A stretch of DNA of 64,000 nucleotides, taken from Corythucha ciliata. Lineage: Eukaryota; Arthropoda; Insecta; Hemiptera; Tingidae. Below, piece by piece: positions 35,901-47,132 of the stretch (its first letter is position 1; the number at the start of each line of letters is the position of its first letter). The stretch is from contig CM075943.1 of NCBI GenBank assembly GCA_038030265.1, positions 60,921,971 to 60,985,970 on the forward strand. The letters run 5' to 3'. Made by a program: the position numbers and the translations under genes. Under the pieces are notes generated by a model. The model ran no database searches. It saw only the letters and a program-made list of their open reading frames with translations, and was not told the DNA's origin.

Positions 35901-38290
35901 AGAATCTCATAAAAATGTTACAATAGAACAAATGCAGTTTGTTTTTTCATGTTTTTCGTTTTTAGAATCAATAAATCAGTGTTAAGTTACAGGATACACA
36001 TAAATATTAATTAGCTATAACTAACATTTTTCTCTCTCCGAATAGTTGGAAAATTCGTTTGCTGTGGTTTTTCCTATATTTTTCTTTTGTTTTGTTTACA
36101 ACTCATTTTATTTAAACGAGTCTTTCGTCCCTCCACACTTACCATCCCATAGTCTTCCACTTCGTTTTTTTTGTTTTAAATTTTTTGTTTCGAGAACGTT
36201 CCATTGTTTTGTTTTTGTCAAAACTTAGGGTGGGGTCTTATAAACATAAATAAAAAAAAACACGAGCATTTAAGTCAAGGCAAAGTGAACAAAAATCGGG
36301 CAAACCAATGATAATTTAGCAAATTTCATTTCGTTGGCGTTAAACGGATCAGTTCCATTCTTTTTACCTCCTCTCACCCCTTTTATAAATTGTCCTTATC
36401 ACCTTCTTAACGTGAAAACCCACATGAAACACAGGTTTTTTAGTACAATAGTTTTTCTGCTATAATTCGTTAAGTAAGCAACAATGTTATCAATACAGTG
36501 AATGTTTTTACGAATAATCATTTTTTTTAAACTAATTTTTAATACCGATACTTTGTTCACAACTCGGATGCTGTTCATTCTTTTTTCGTGAATGTATTTT
36601 AGATCATTTTTTTTCTGTTTTATATTGTTACCCATATTCGTTGAGTTTAGGTTTTTTTCCTTATTCAACCGGCAATACCTCAAGTTTCTGTTTAATTACA
36701 CACTTTTAGACCAATCGTTGACTATGCATAAGTTGAACTGAATAAATCCGGGCGTGTGAACAATAAACGGTATCTTAAAAAAAAAAAAAGAACAAAATAA
36801 TGCCGTGATACAAAAATAGTGACCTGATAAAAACGTGAAATTATTTTACAATGAACTTTCAAAATTTATTATTTAATTTAATAACCGAAATCAGGTTGCT
36901 ATTCATGATTTTTTGCTGCTATATAAGTCCATTGTATCGCTACAGGAACATACAAAACAGTCGAAACTAATTACCTAGTAACGTGACAGCCGAGTTTTTG
37001 ATTTTTTTTTTTTCATTTGTTTTTGTGACAGTATTAACTCTAGTTTACAGGATGTTCTTAGTAGTCTTCAATATTGTTAGATTTGCATGATTAAAAAAAA
37101 AACAATACAAAGAAAGAAAGAAAATATTTAAACCCATAAACAATAATAATTGATAAGGATTAATTCTTCTCTCTTCTATTTCTTCCGCTATACTTTCTAT
37201 CTCTGTCTTCTGTCTCTTTCTTGCAATTTTTACAAAATAGATGTACCAGTGAAGAGATGATTAATGTTTGTTTGTTGGTTTGCCAGAATGTCAAAGATTT
37301 ACACACACACGCACACTCGGGACTCTTTTATCGTTTTATTTTAGCGTGGCTTAAGAGGTGGTCGTTTGAAAAACAAAAAGAAATAATTAAATAATAAGAA
37401 AAATAACAAAATGTGTACTTTATTTTTAATAATTCGCGGACTCCAAGGTTTAATGTTCCAAAGGAAAAAAAAATATATTGTATAAAGACATTGTAAAATA
37501 ACTTTTTTTAATAGTTAAATGTACAAATTTGACTCGTCCAAACGTTCGGATTAGTTTTTTGAATCGAAAAAAAAAAATGATTTTTACATTTTTTAAAAAG
37601 AAAAAAATTACCAATCCTCCGAAAAGAACAAAAAAAAAGCTTTTGTGAAACAAGACTATTGAGTTCCTATAGTTTTGAAAGCTGAAGAAGAAAAAAAAAA
37701 TACAATCAAAGAAAATCGCGATTTTATAGGCAAAAATAAAATCAAAGTGTGTATGTAAACCAAGTATGAGTGTGACTTTCCAAATGATGTTCCATTTTAA
37801 ATAAAGACAAAACAAAGTTAGGCCTACATACTTTAACCTACCCTATTCAGTAATAAATTATTTTTTTCCAGATAATATGTTTGAAACGAAAAAAAAACTG
37901 TCATTTTCTGGTGAAAAACACGACATAATTTTTAGGACTTCGAGGGGCAAAACGAAACACACACGAAAATAGGGGGAAAAAAAAGAAAATCTCCAAATAA
38001 AACGGCGAAAAAAAACACGTTTAAAAAGTTTATATTTTGTTTTTCCACAAATTAATGTGTTTTTTTAATAAACATTTGGATGTTCAAAACTCTATTTTGT
38101 AGAAATATTGTATTTTGGCATAAGTTGTTTGTTTAAGAAGCATAATTATGTCTTACGATTGGATTACGTATACAAAATGTAATGAATATATTTAAAAAAA
38201 GGCATAAAGAAGGACAGAATCCTAATAAAATATGTTGTGTAGTACTATTGATGTATTGGAGAATAAAAATTTATTAAAGAAAATATTTTG
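32963..38290 (+). other. Probable long 3' UTR of the zinc-finger gene
   Basis: About 5.3 kb of strongly AT-rich DNA that, unlike almost everything else in the window, contains no recognisable transposon or minisatellite. It is rich in T tracts broken by single G residues (for example TTTTTTTGTTTTTTTTTT at about 34184) and has several AATAAA signals (35971, 36741, 36766, 37801, 38263). Transposon-type sequence resumes abruptly at 38340. Inference: a long 3' UTR with alternative polyadenylation, as is common for neural BTB-ZF genes. One let-7 7mer-A1 type match (TACCTCA) lies at 36676, a number expected by chance. RNA data are needed to fix the true end. Confidence 0.55.
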
Positions 38291-38339
38291 AGTTTCAGTT
38301 TATCTTGAAACCCAAAGCTGAGCGACGGACGGATACAAA

Positions 38340-38580
38340 ATGAAAAAAAATCACTAATTCGCGGCAAAAATTGAAAAAATCACCAATTAGCACAGCCAAA
38401 ATTAAGAAAAACGTTAATTTTCAGTTCAAATTGGGGAAAAATGCTAATTCTCAGTTAAAAATGGAAAAAAATTGCTAGTTTGCAGCAAAAATTGTGTCAA
38501 ACGCGTATTCTTGGCAAAAATTGACAAAACTCGGTAGGTAATGCATGGGTTGGAAACGCTACCACGCTGCTAACGAAAGA
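38340..38580 (+). repeat. Minisatellite A patch
   Basis: Six to eight degenerate units (for example TCACTAATTCGCGGCAAAAA) directly downstream of the presumed 3' UTR. No element ends are recognised around it. Confidence 0.75.
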
Positions 38581-38589
38581 TGTTAGACA

Positions 38590-40240
38590 CATGAGCCAAT
38601 ACGCCTTAGCCAGTGCATATGACGGGCGCCCCGGCTTATAGGAATGAACACGACTCGTGCTTTCTGCCACACCTCAGGGATTCTGCCCATTGCCAGGCAA
38701 GCCCTGAAGATGCAACGCAGTCGTATGGTGACCTCCTCCCTCCCCCCTCCTGCAGGAGTTTGGGGATTATGCCGTCCAGTCCAGGAGCTTTAAAGGGGGA
38801 AAACGAACCAATGGCCACCTCCCTAGCCCCTCATCGCTATCTCCAGGGAAGTACGCCGATGCCGCAACAAAAGCTGTTCCCTCGTGGCCCCCTTCTGATA
38901 TAGCTCAGCCTGACATCTACTATGTCCCTGAACAGAACTCATTAACCTTCAGTGCTTTCAATCCGCTTCTCACGTAGAGGCATGCACGTCGACAAATCTA
39001 GAATAAATGAACCCACCTCCAATGCTGCCCAATCCCGCCACTTTGTCCCCTTGAAATCCAAAGTTCTTGAATGAGGGCGACGTCGTAGCATGCCTGCTGC
39101 AAGCGGCCGGGAGAGGATGGCGGCGGATGGAGGACCCTACTGTGCTGCAGGTTCACCTGAATCAACCGCAGCATCAGAAGAGGAGGCACTCCCCGCCACC
39201 TTGAAATTGATTCTCTGGAATGCGAAGTACGGTTGCCCGTTATCCCTCAACCACTCCATCAGAGTGTCTTTGCCGATCCCGAGCACCAGCGTCATCCGTT
39301 TGGGGTCTTCCGCACTCACTCCCATGGCCATCCCCCCTCTGTCGAGAGCCATTTATTCTGGGTCTCGAAAAGGGGGGATGAGTTTCCTGGGGTCAGACTC
39401 CCTAACGAGGTCTGTGGGCACCTGAACCACTTTCCGGGCAGGTCCAACTCTCAGGTTAGCCCCGTCCCAGGGTTTCATTTCCTTGACGTCGGCTTCCAGC
39501 CAGGCTTTCACCTCGCCATCAGCGCACGTCACATGTACCACCCCCACCGCTGGGGTTGATATTCGAGAACTTGGGGCTCTCCCTCTTAGGGCATTTAAAA
39601 ACGCCCTTCAGGACCTCTCCTAAGCACCTCCCTGCCCTCCTCCTCCGACAGCCTGACCCTAGGGTACTCCCCCAGGGAAGATGGCCATCTTGGTTGAGGT
39701 TAAGAGCCTCTTTTAAAGTTGTTTTTTTCCGCCAGTCACGGGTGTCTTAGGTCGGGTACCTGCCCTTCCTTGGGCCTCTTTAGAACCCTCCTCCCCCGTC
39801 GACCACCGAGAACCCGTCGAGGGCGTAGATTGAGGGGTCCTACCCCACTTACGCGGTGTTTCCCCCACTCAATCCAGGTTTTGGGTGCACATCACTGTGG
39901 CCTTGGCCGAGCATCCGTAGACGTCCCGCAGCACCTGCCCCAGCCGAGCCGAACTTATCCCGAGGGGTTCCGGGTATGCTTTGCAAGGCTGCTCTTTCCC
40001 TCGCCAACTTCCTCCTCTGAGCTCCGGAGTGCCTCAACCGAGGAAAGCTCCGCCCGAGGGGGGAATGCCCATTTCAACGTCCCTGACGGCCGTATCCACG
40101 GACAGTGCAGCCATACCCCCCGCGTGCGTACTTCCGCGCCCTTGGGGGTTCCGTCTGAGGGGAGATTCTCCCGGCCCCCCCCTCTCAGTATTTATTTTGC
40201 TTTTGCGTAAACAAGAGTCCATAAACGATCCCACGAGCAG
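38590..40240 (-). pseudogene. Decayed LINE (Jockey/LOA/R1 type), gag-like ORF1 plus pieces of endonuclease and RT
   Basis: Read on the minus strand. About 40234-39137 gives a gag-like ORF1: a basic SGAQRRKLARERA segment, then a part with TDLVRESDPRKL and MTLVLGIGKDTLMEWL typical of LINE gag C-termini, broken by frame changes. 39189-38998 begins an APE-type endonuclease (IQVNLQHSR, then DVALIQELWISRG, the usual N and E motifs). 38818-38636 jumps to the start of a reverse transcriptase (SPFKAPGLDGIIPKLLQ), so most of the endonuclease has been deleted. It is a dead fragment, GC-richer than its surroundings. It could be the same family as the 3' fragment at 53487-53969, but they do not overlap. 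Confidence 0.75.
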
Positions 40241-40904
40241 CTAGGGAAAGTGTGGTCCACCGCCGGCAGAGCCCCCGCATGCCCGGGGTAAGCCTAGATA
40301 CACCAGGGGGTCGGCCGGTAACCTGGGAGTTAGTCGTAAGGCGCACTTTACCCACTGCGCCACTCAGGCCTTATACAGGCACCGACCGCACTCCGTAGCC
40401 TTGAGGGATGAAAGGGAGGGGGGAAGGTTAATACGAGCGATTTAAGGACTGGGAACGCTCGAATAACTGGAGAGGTTCTGGTAGGCCACACCATCTTTCG
40501 TCCTGGGGCCTTATTCTGAACGGTCGGGAAAAAATGCCGCGAGCGGGATCCAAGGACGCCGAATAAGAAATAACATTATCCCGCCATAGCACTCTTTGCG
40601 GCATTTCACGGCTTCGGAATACGGTCCCAAGTCTCAGGACGCCTTCTTATACGCTTGATTGGTCCACGGCTCCGTATTTTATTCCGGACCACCCCTCAGC
40701 GTGGGCGGCTCGGGCCACCCGAGGGACGCGCGCGATATTGGGGTTCAAGACCCCGTGTGAGGAACTCAGTCCCTCACCCGCAACAAGTCTGACACGGGTC
40801 TCTTTTTACTTGCATTGGCACCTCGACAAGTATCGGAGGAAACGGCAGTGGGGGGGGGGGGGGTAGCCGTACGGGGCGGCAAAAAGCAAAATCCGGGCCT
40901 GACA
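40241..40904. other. GC-rich non-coding sequence with a small MITE-like palindrome
   Basis: 40505-40628 has imperfect inverted ends, GGGGCCTTATTCTGAACGG against a complement of GGGACCGTATTCCGAAGCC, with no clear target duplication; it looks like a ~124-bp MITE. Near 40748 GGGGTTCAAGACCCC resembles a tRNA T-arm/B box, but no cloverleaf could be drawn around it. Confidence 0.45.
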
Positions 40905-40908
40905 GGAT

Positions 40909-41422
40909 GTCTGTTCGCGAAAAAAAAAAGTGTAGTGTAGTGCAGGGCAGGGCAAGCTGGGGCAGCTGGGTGTATAGGAGTGGGCAGGAGAATTTTCACG
41001 GGAACGCTTTCTCTTTCAGTGCAGGCTGGTGTAAATTCATAACAGCCTTGTTACCTTCTCTTTTTCTTGGTAAACATATAAGACGGAGGCTCTCCGGACA
41101 CAACATACATATAGTTTTGATTAACTCGAATTGAAGAAGTTTATTCAAATTACTACGACTACTGGCCTAAACGCCGAGATTGAGTGAAGTGAACAATAAT
41201 GAGAAGGAAAAAAGGTAACGGGACTGTTACATTTATCAAAAAACTTGGAGTAACTTGGCGCAGGCTGGTGCAGCACAGAATTCATCGCGAACGCCCTACA
41301 CTCGCTACACCAGCTGCCCCAGCTTGTCCAAGCCTGCACTCATTTCTCAGGAAAAGCTTTTAGAGTGCTCTGGTGTGCACTAGTGCACCCTGGTGCGCCC
41401 CAGACGAGGTTCGCGAACAGAC
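40909..41422. mobile_element. Foldback element (514 bp)
   Basis: The ends are GTCTGTTCGCGAA and its exact complement TTCGCGAACAGAC. Subterminal regions remain complementary over longer patches, for example AAGCTGGGGCAGCTGG on the left and CCAGCTGCCCCAGCTT on the right. A target-site duplication is not evident. No coding sequence. Confidence 0.65.
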
Positions 41423-41823
41423 CTTGGGGCCATTATGTATTAGGCCGCGTCCGCACCGGAGGTGGCTAGGTTAGCGCTAGGATGGGCTGGAGGGTCGATA
41501 GGTGCCCAGTGACTGGCAAGGTTCTTATACTGCCTTCTTGAGCTATTAATAGTAAAATGTTCGTTTTCAACAGCGGGACCGTGTTGTGGCGTGAAGGAAA
41601 AATTTACCTCCGAACGAAAGTAGAGACTTCAACTTCTGGAGAAAAGCTCGCTTAAATCGTTTCAAACGCATCATACAAAGAATTAGTGGCAAAATAATGA
41701 CGACTCGAGTAAGCAGCAACTAGATAACGTCATATAGCTTCAATCATTTTCGTGTTTGAAATTTTGGTAAATAGTTTTGTCTGATTCCGTCACGTGATTT
41801 TATAAAATTCTCATAATGTATTC
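41423..41823. other. Non-coding, nothing recognised
   Basis: AT-rich single-copy-looking sequence between two inverted-repeat elements. Confidence 0.4.
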
Positions 41824-41826
41824 TTA

Positions 41827-42242
41827 GGGTGCGTTCATAGTGAATCACCTTCACTGCGATGTGATCTTTGATACTTCTCTACTATCATCGATGATTTGAA
41901 CCATATGGTTCCTCGACCCCCCTCCTGCCCGTTGCTTTTTTTTCAAAATATGGGTTAAAGCTTGAAGGAAACATGGTGTGCGTGACTTACGTAAATTGTG
42001 TGAAGGTGGACTTTCAAAGATTTTGAAAAGAAAAAAAAAGGCAACAGACAGGAGGGGGGTCGAGGAACCATATGGTTCAAATCATCGATGACAGTAGCGA
42101 GGTATCGAAGATCACATCGCAGTGAGGGTGCTTCACTATGAACAGTCCCATACAATTATTGATGTTTGTTCTTCATCGATGTTTCATCGGGGCATCGCTC
42201 ATCGAGGTATCGCAGTGAAGGTGATTCACTATGAACGCACCC
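41827..42242. mobile_element. PIF/Harbinger-like MITE (416 bp, TTA TSD)
   Basis: Starts GGGTGCGTTCATAGTGAATC and ends in the complement (GATTCACTATGAACGCACCC). TTA sits on both sides (41824-41826 and 42243-42245). Most of the interior is a second inverted repeat: CATCGATGATTTGAACCATA on the left faces its complement around 42070-42090, with poly(T)/poly(A) near the centre. GGG termini and a TTA duplication are typical of PIF/Harbinger. The flanks can also be read as a 5-bp CTTAG duplication with slightly shorter ends. Confidence 0.78.
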
Positions 42243-42245
42243 TTA

Positions 42246-42771
42246 GGTTTTATATTGATTTTAAGAATATACCCGAAACGTTTGAAAAATTACACCAGTA
42301 ATTGATTTAATATTAGGCCAGTTTCATCAAGGTGTTTGGAAATTGTTTGGAGCAGAGTTTCCCTGAAACCAGCCGATAAAATTTAAAATGATTACGTTTT
42401 ATTGACTGGTCCCATGGCAACTCTGATCCGAACATGTTTCAAACACTTTGCTGCATCACACCTTATAATTGCCTCCTAAATATTTATTTCACGTGTTTGA
42501 ACCAATATTTTTGATATACCAACCCAATATATCTATTCAATATAATGCCACAATATTTTTTGTGGACTTTTCTTGGCATATTTTATCAATTTTTATGGCG
42601 CAATATTTTCTATATATGAGGAATTAATCCGTAAACCGTCTCAACTTGTTAAAATTGACATTGACCGGAAATGCAGTTCGTTTTTATCTGATGAAGCTTG
42701 TTTAGGCACTTCTTAATCATGTTTACATTTTTCCGTGTTATTTTGCGTTTACTTCTTTTTTACAGGTTTTC
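42246..42771. other. AT-rich sequence upstream of the LINE ORF
   Basis: May contain the LINE 5' UTR; the LINE 5' end could not be located and no ORF1 is seen. No host gene is recognised. Confidence 0.4.
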
Positions 42772-45750
42772 ATGGAGAATGAAATGATAGAAATAATTGA
42801 TAATTATAATCAAGCTTGTAATATATACTGTGCCGATATTAGTGAAGTTGAATTTACCATTAAAAAATGTAAAGGACTTAATTTTATTAATCAGAATATA
42901 AGAAGTGTTAAAAAAAATTTTGATAGGATTTGTGCTTTTGTTACTTCTTTGGATGTCGTGATTCATGTAATTATTTTATCTGAAACTTGGAATGAGAAAC
43001 AACATAATTTTGAATTGTCAGGATATAGGTCCTTTATTACCTCATCTCACATTAATATAGCTGAAGGGGTGTCGGTGTACATACGGAACGATTTAGTAGT
43101 TAAGGATTTTCAAGTGGATAAAATTGAAGAATGTAATTCTGTGTTAATTCATTTTGTTTTTGATGATATTAAAATATCACTTACTGCAATTTATAAGTCA
43201 CACGATAGAAATGTTTACAAATTTTTGGAAAGTTTAGATTTTCATTTAAATAATTTTAAGAATAGTGGTATTCATATTTTGGGAGGGGATATTAACATTG
43301 ATATTCTTTCACATTCAAAGATAGCTGAAAAGTACATTAATATTTTGTGTAAGTATGGAATGGTTTGTTACATAAATACTTGTACAAGAATGGCTAATGG
43401 TTCCGGATCTTGTCTTCATCATATTTTTGCGAGAGGTTGTTTAGTGGATAAAAGCGTGGGAGTATTATATGACAATGATTTGACGGACCATTTAGTGGTT
43501 ATGGGCTGTTTATTTGTACCTAGTTGTAAAACATTAAACCCTAATAAGAATTCTAATGGAGACAAGAAGAACTTTTCGCGCACTGTTATTAATTACACTA
43601 AATTATTAGAAAATGTTAGTAAGGAAAGCTGGGGTACTTTGATGACGGAAACCGATGTCAACGTAGCTCTTTTAAATTTTTTTGAAATTATCGAGGGCCA
43701 TGTTTTATCTTGTACAAAAGAAGTTAATACGAAAAAAGGCAAGTTATGTAAAATAAAGCCCTGGATTACGAGAGGAATTGTCATTTCCATACGCAATAGG
43801 GATAAAATTAAAAAAACTTTAAAGAAACAACCTTTTAATGTGGAATTAAAAATGTTCTATAACCGTTACAGAAACCTGTTGAATCTTTTGATTAAAAAAG
43901 TGAAAAATACGTATTATGGTGTGTTATTTAAAAAGTCAGAAGGTAATATTAAATCGTTATGGGAAACAATTAAATTAGCAACTAATACTAGGAAGAATGT
44001 GATCGATGTTTGTTTGTTCAAAAATTAGAAATGACGACGGGAGCTTTTTGAAAGATAAGGTTGACATTGCGAATTCTTTTAACGATTTTTTTGTCAATGT
44101 TGGTCAGAAAGCGTGCAGGGACATAAGCCAACCTGCAAATGTGTTGGTAGATAATTTGAGGGCGAAATGTTCTAATTTAACTGCAACAAAGTCAATGTTT
44201 TTGAGTCCTGTAAGTCATTCTGAAATTGAAAAATTTATTGCTGGTTTAAAACCTCAGAACAGTTATAATTATGGGGGTATCACAAACAAGGTTCTTAAAA
44301 TGGTTAGTCCGTTCATAAGTATGATCTTATCGCACATTTTTAATCTGGGTTTTGCTACGGGTGTTTATCCGGATCTGTTCAAGAATTCCATTGTAGTTCC
44401 GCTTTTCAAGTCAGGGGATAAGGACTTGAAAGACAATTATAGGCCAATCTCATTAACCTTGTCGCTTTCCAAAGTTCTAGAAAAATGTATTAAATCTAGG
44501 TTAATATCTTTCCTGGAAAAATCGGATATAATTTCAAAGAGTCAATTTGGTTTTCAACATAATTTAAGTACAGAACATGCTTTATTTCAACTGAATAAAT
44601 TAATTTCCCAGAAATGTAATGAGGGTTTTCAATTAATGGGGATTTTTCTGGACATTAGTAAGGCTTTTGATTGTGTGCAGCACAAAGTATTATTAAATAA
44701 GTTGTATGCTTATGGTATTAGAGGATTAACTTTGAAGCTTTTTGAGTCTTACCTTTCGAATCGGACACAAAGAGTTAGGGTTGGTGATTCGACTAGTAGT
44801 AGTAAAGGTAGTATGAGTGGTGTTCCACAAGGTACTGTACTCGGACCGATTCTTTTTCTGTTATATATTAATGAACTTATGGATGTTAAGCTTAATGGAA
44901 AGATCTTTGGTTTTGCGGATGATACGCTATTATAGTCTGGAGCGATTCACCTGCTGACTTAATTGATAAGGCCACTGAAGATTTTCAGTTGGTTAGGACG
45001 TGGTTGGATCTTAATTATTTACGGCTTAATATAAGTAAGACCTCTGTTTTGAGGTTCTCCGCAGCGTCATCATCGTCAAATTCTGAACGAAATCTGTGTA
45101 TGAAGTTTCACAGTTTCAATTGTAATACCACAAAACATTGTTCCTGTGAAGTAATCCCGTACTTGAATAATTGTAAGTATTTAGGTGTATTTATTGATGA
45201 AAATCTGAAATTTAATATACATATTGTTCAACTTGTTAAAAGATTAAGAAAACTATTTTATATATTTAAAATTTTGAGGGGTTTGGTTAATCTAAGAGTG
45301 CTTAGAATGGTACATTTTGGTTTATTTGTTTCTTTGGTAAAGTATGGTATTTTGGCGTGGGGTGGGGCTAGTAAAAGGTATATTCGAATATTACAAAATG
45401 TACAAAATATAGTATTACGTATAATTTTACGAAAGCCATTCGGATCCCATACATCGGTTTTGTTTGAGGAGTTTAATGTCCTAAAGATCAAAGATATATT
45501 TCTGAGAGAGTCGTGTCTACATTTATATAAGACGGGTATAGAAAGCAACGAGATTTCCCGTGGGTTTACAACCCGAACGGCAGTTCAGTCAAATATAAGG
45601 TTACCTAAAGTGAATTTGGAGATGTTTAGAAAAAATGCTTATTATGTATCTCTTAAATTTTTGTACGACAATAAAATTAATCTCAAACAGTTCAGTAGAA
45701 TTAAAGATTTTAAAAATTTCTTGGATGTCAAACTTAAGTGTGTAAGATAG
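42772..45750 (+). pseudogene. APE-type LINE ORF2 (endonuclease + reverse transcriptase), frameshifted
   Basis: Three open segments (42772-44028, 44006-44935, 44989-45750) lie in frames 1, 2 and 1, so two compensating shifts break the gene near 44010-44028 and 44935. The first holds an APE endonuclease: N42 in NIRS, E71 in SETW, D173/N175 in GGDIN, D239-H240 in LTDH. The usual catalytic Asp of the D-H-[IF] motif is His216 (SCLHHIFA). The second holds the reverse transcriptase: NYRPISLT, SKAFDCVQHKVLL, GVPQGTVLGPILFLLYIN and the FADD active site. The third is the LINE C-terminal region. Layout fits the CR1/L2/Jockey group. This copy is dead. Its 3' UTR is split by the BEL/Pao insertion at 45800 and continues at 53225. 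The last 196 codons are repeated, apparently without change, at 53978-54565. Confidence 0.85.
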
Positions 45751-45799
45751 ACGACGCTTACATACAATTACATTGTATGTATAATACTGGTAGAATTAG
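45155..45799 (+). repeat. Direct repeat X, copy 1 (left part, before BEL insertion)
   Basis: From TCCCGTACTTGAATAATTG in the LINE to ATTAG. Together with 53225-53486 it makes a ~0.9-kb block that reappears at 53970-54785 on the other side of a truncated LINE insertion. Confidence 0.85.
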
Positions 45800-46572
45800 T
45801 GTCTAAAATTAGTCATGTATTTTTTTATTATCTTTTTTAATAATTTTTTACTTCATTTTTTACTTTTACATTTTTTAGTTTTTTTGTCCGTATCGTTGTG
45901 GAAAACTTTAATTTTCCCCTCCCCTCCATCACGGAGTTTATGTTATTTTAGCCTTCCTTTGATCCTCGTTTCCCCCCCCCCCTCTTTATTCTTCTGAGTC
46001 GGGGTTGTCTTTCCCTTTCTTTGGGATGGGGAACTTAGTTTTTAAGCTGACACGTTTTTTCGTACTTCGAAAGCGTGGTCCAGCAAACACCCTCACCACT
46101 GGGGAGGAAGCGAAGTACCTCGCGAGTGGGGATGGAAGAGGGAACAGTAATATACGGGGCTTTTCGTGCATTTATTATGGCGACTGGTGACTAGAGACGT
46201 GCATCGTGAATGTGCCTGTTCTTGTTTCAAACGGATTTTTGATACGTTCATTTTGTCCCCATACGTTATTTCGCCTTAGTTCAGACGAGAAGCATTTTCT
46301 TGATTCCCAGTCAATTGCGGAATTCCACACTGTTTTATGCCACTGTGTACAACGCCAATCCCAATTAAGGTGAGTGGTTATTGTTGCTGCCAGTCTGTAA
46401 CTAAGTTGTTTCATCCCCCAGTTTGGGATTCTACTCCTCGACTCATCGGGAATTTCCTTTCTTTATTCTGTAAATATTTTGCCCCCATTTGCCAGTCCTC
46501 AAATACAGTCCCTTTTTTCTTTCTATCCCAGTGATCCCCTTTCCATAAGGTATTAGCTGTGGATATTGTACA
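45800..46572 (+). repeat. 5' LTR of BEL/Pao element
   Basis: 773 bp, starting TGTCTAAAATTAG and ending GGATATTGTACA (TG...CA). Preceded by the target-site copy ATTAG (45795-45799). It differs from the 3' LTR by only a few substitutions and small indels, mostly in T and C runs, so the element is young. Confidence 0.93.
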
Positions 46573-47132
46573 TAAAATTGGTCCTCACGGTTGCCGGATT
46601 TAACCGGTTTTTATTTTTATTATTTTTTGGTAACGTTATTTCAAAATAATTATATTTTTTGTTTGTTTGTTGGGAAACTCAGCATTCCTCGTTGTGGTTG
46701 GGTTTTGCTTTTTTTTTGTTCTGCCAGGAGAGGAGGGAAGTTTTTAGCAGTTTAGCTTACCAAGCGTTTTTTTTTCTGCTCCCCCTTTTGAGGTCTCCGT
46801 TCGTGGCGGGATCATAGTTTCTTGGAGCCCATCCCATCCCCCCTTTGCTGTTCGGTTCAGTTAGTGGTTGTAGTGGGGTTTGAGTGCTCGTGCGCGTTAG
46901 CGTATTATTGAACCCTGATGTACTCTTTCTCTACCCCCTTCCTTGGTGTATCTTAGGAACTCCCCTTTTTGTATAATTCGGACTTTGTTAGACCCCCCCC
47001 CCCCCGTCTTCATATTTTTTACCCCTTTCTTGTCGGCTAGCGGAGTGGAAGCCTTGAAGCCTTCTCTCTGTTTTCTCTACCCTTATTTTTGTGCACAATT
47101 TGCTTGTCCATTTTTAATCTTTATTTCGTACA
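46573..47132 (+). other. BEL/Pao leader between 5' LTR and gag-pol
   Basis: 560 bp of T- and G-rich untranslated leader containing the presumed primer-binding site at its left end. No upstream gag frame is present, since gag starts at 47133. Confidence 0.7.

Noticed and set aside
36361..36685. let-7 target sites (TACCTC at 36365, TACCTCA at 36676) as evidence for chinmo-type regulation
   Set aside because: One or two such matches in 5.3 kb are expected by chance; not used as evidence for gene identity.
38613..40244. Plus-strand frames of 87-163 codons in the GC-rich segment
   Set aside because: They are antisense to recognisable LINE gag, endonuclease and RT pieces on the minus strand.
40690..40800. 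tRNA-like GGGGTTCAAGACCCC stem-loop
   Set aside because: The T-arm-like hairpin is convincing by itself, but no acceptor, D or anticodon arms could be drawn, so neither a tRNA nor a SINE is called.
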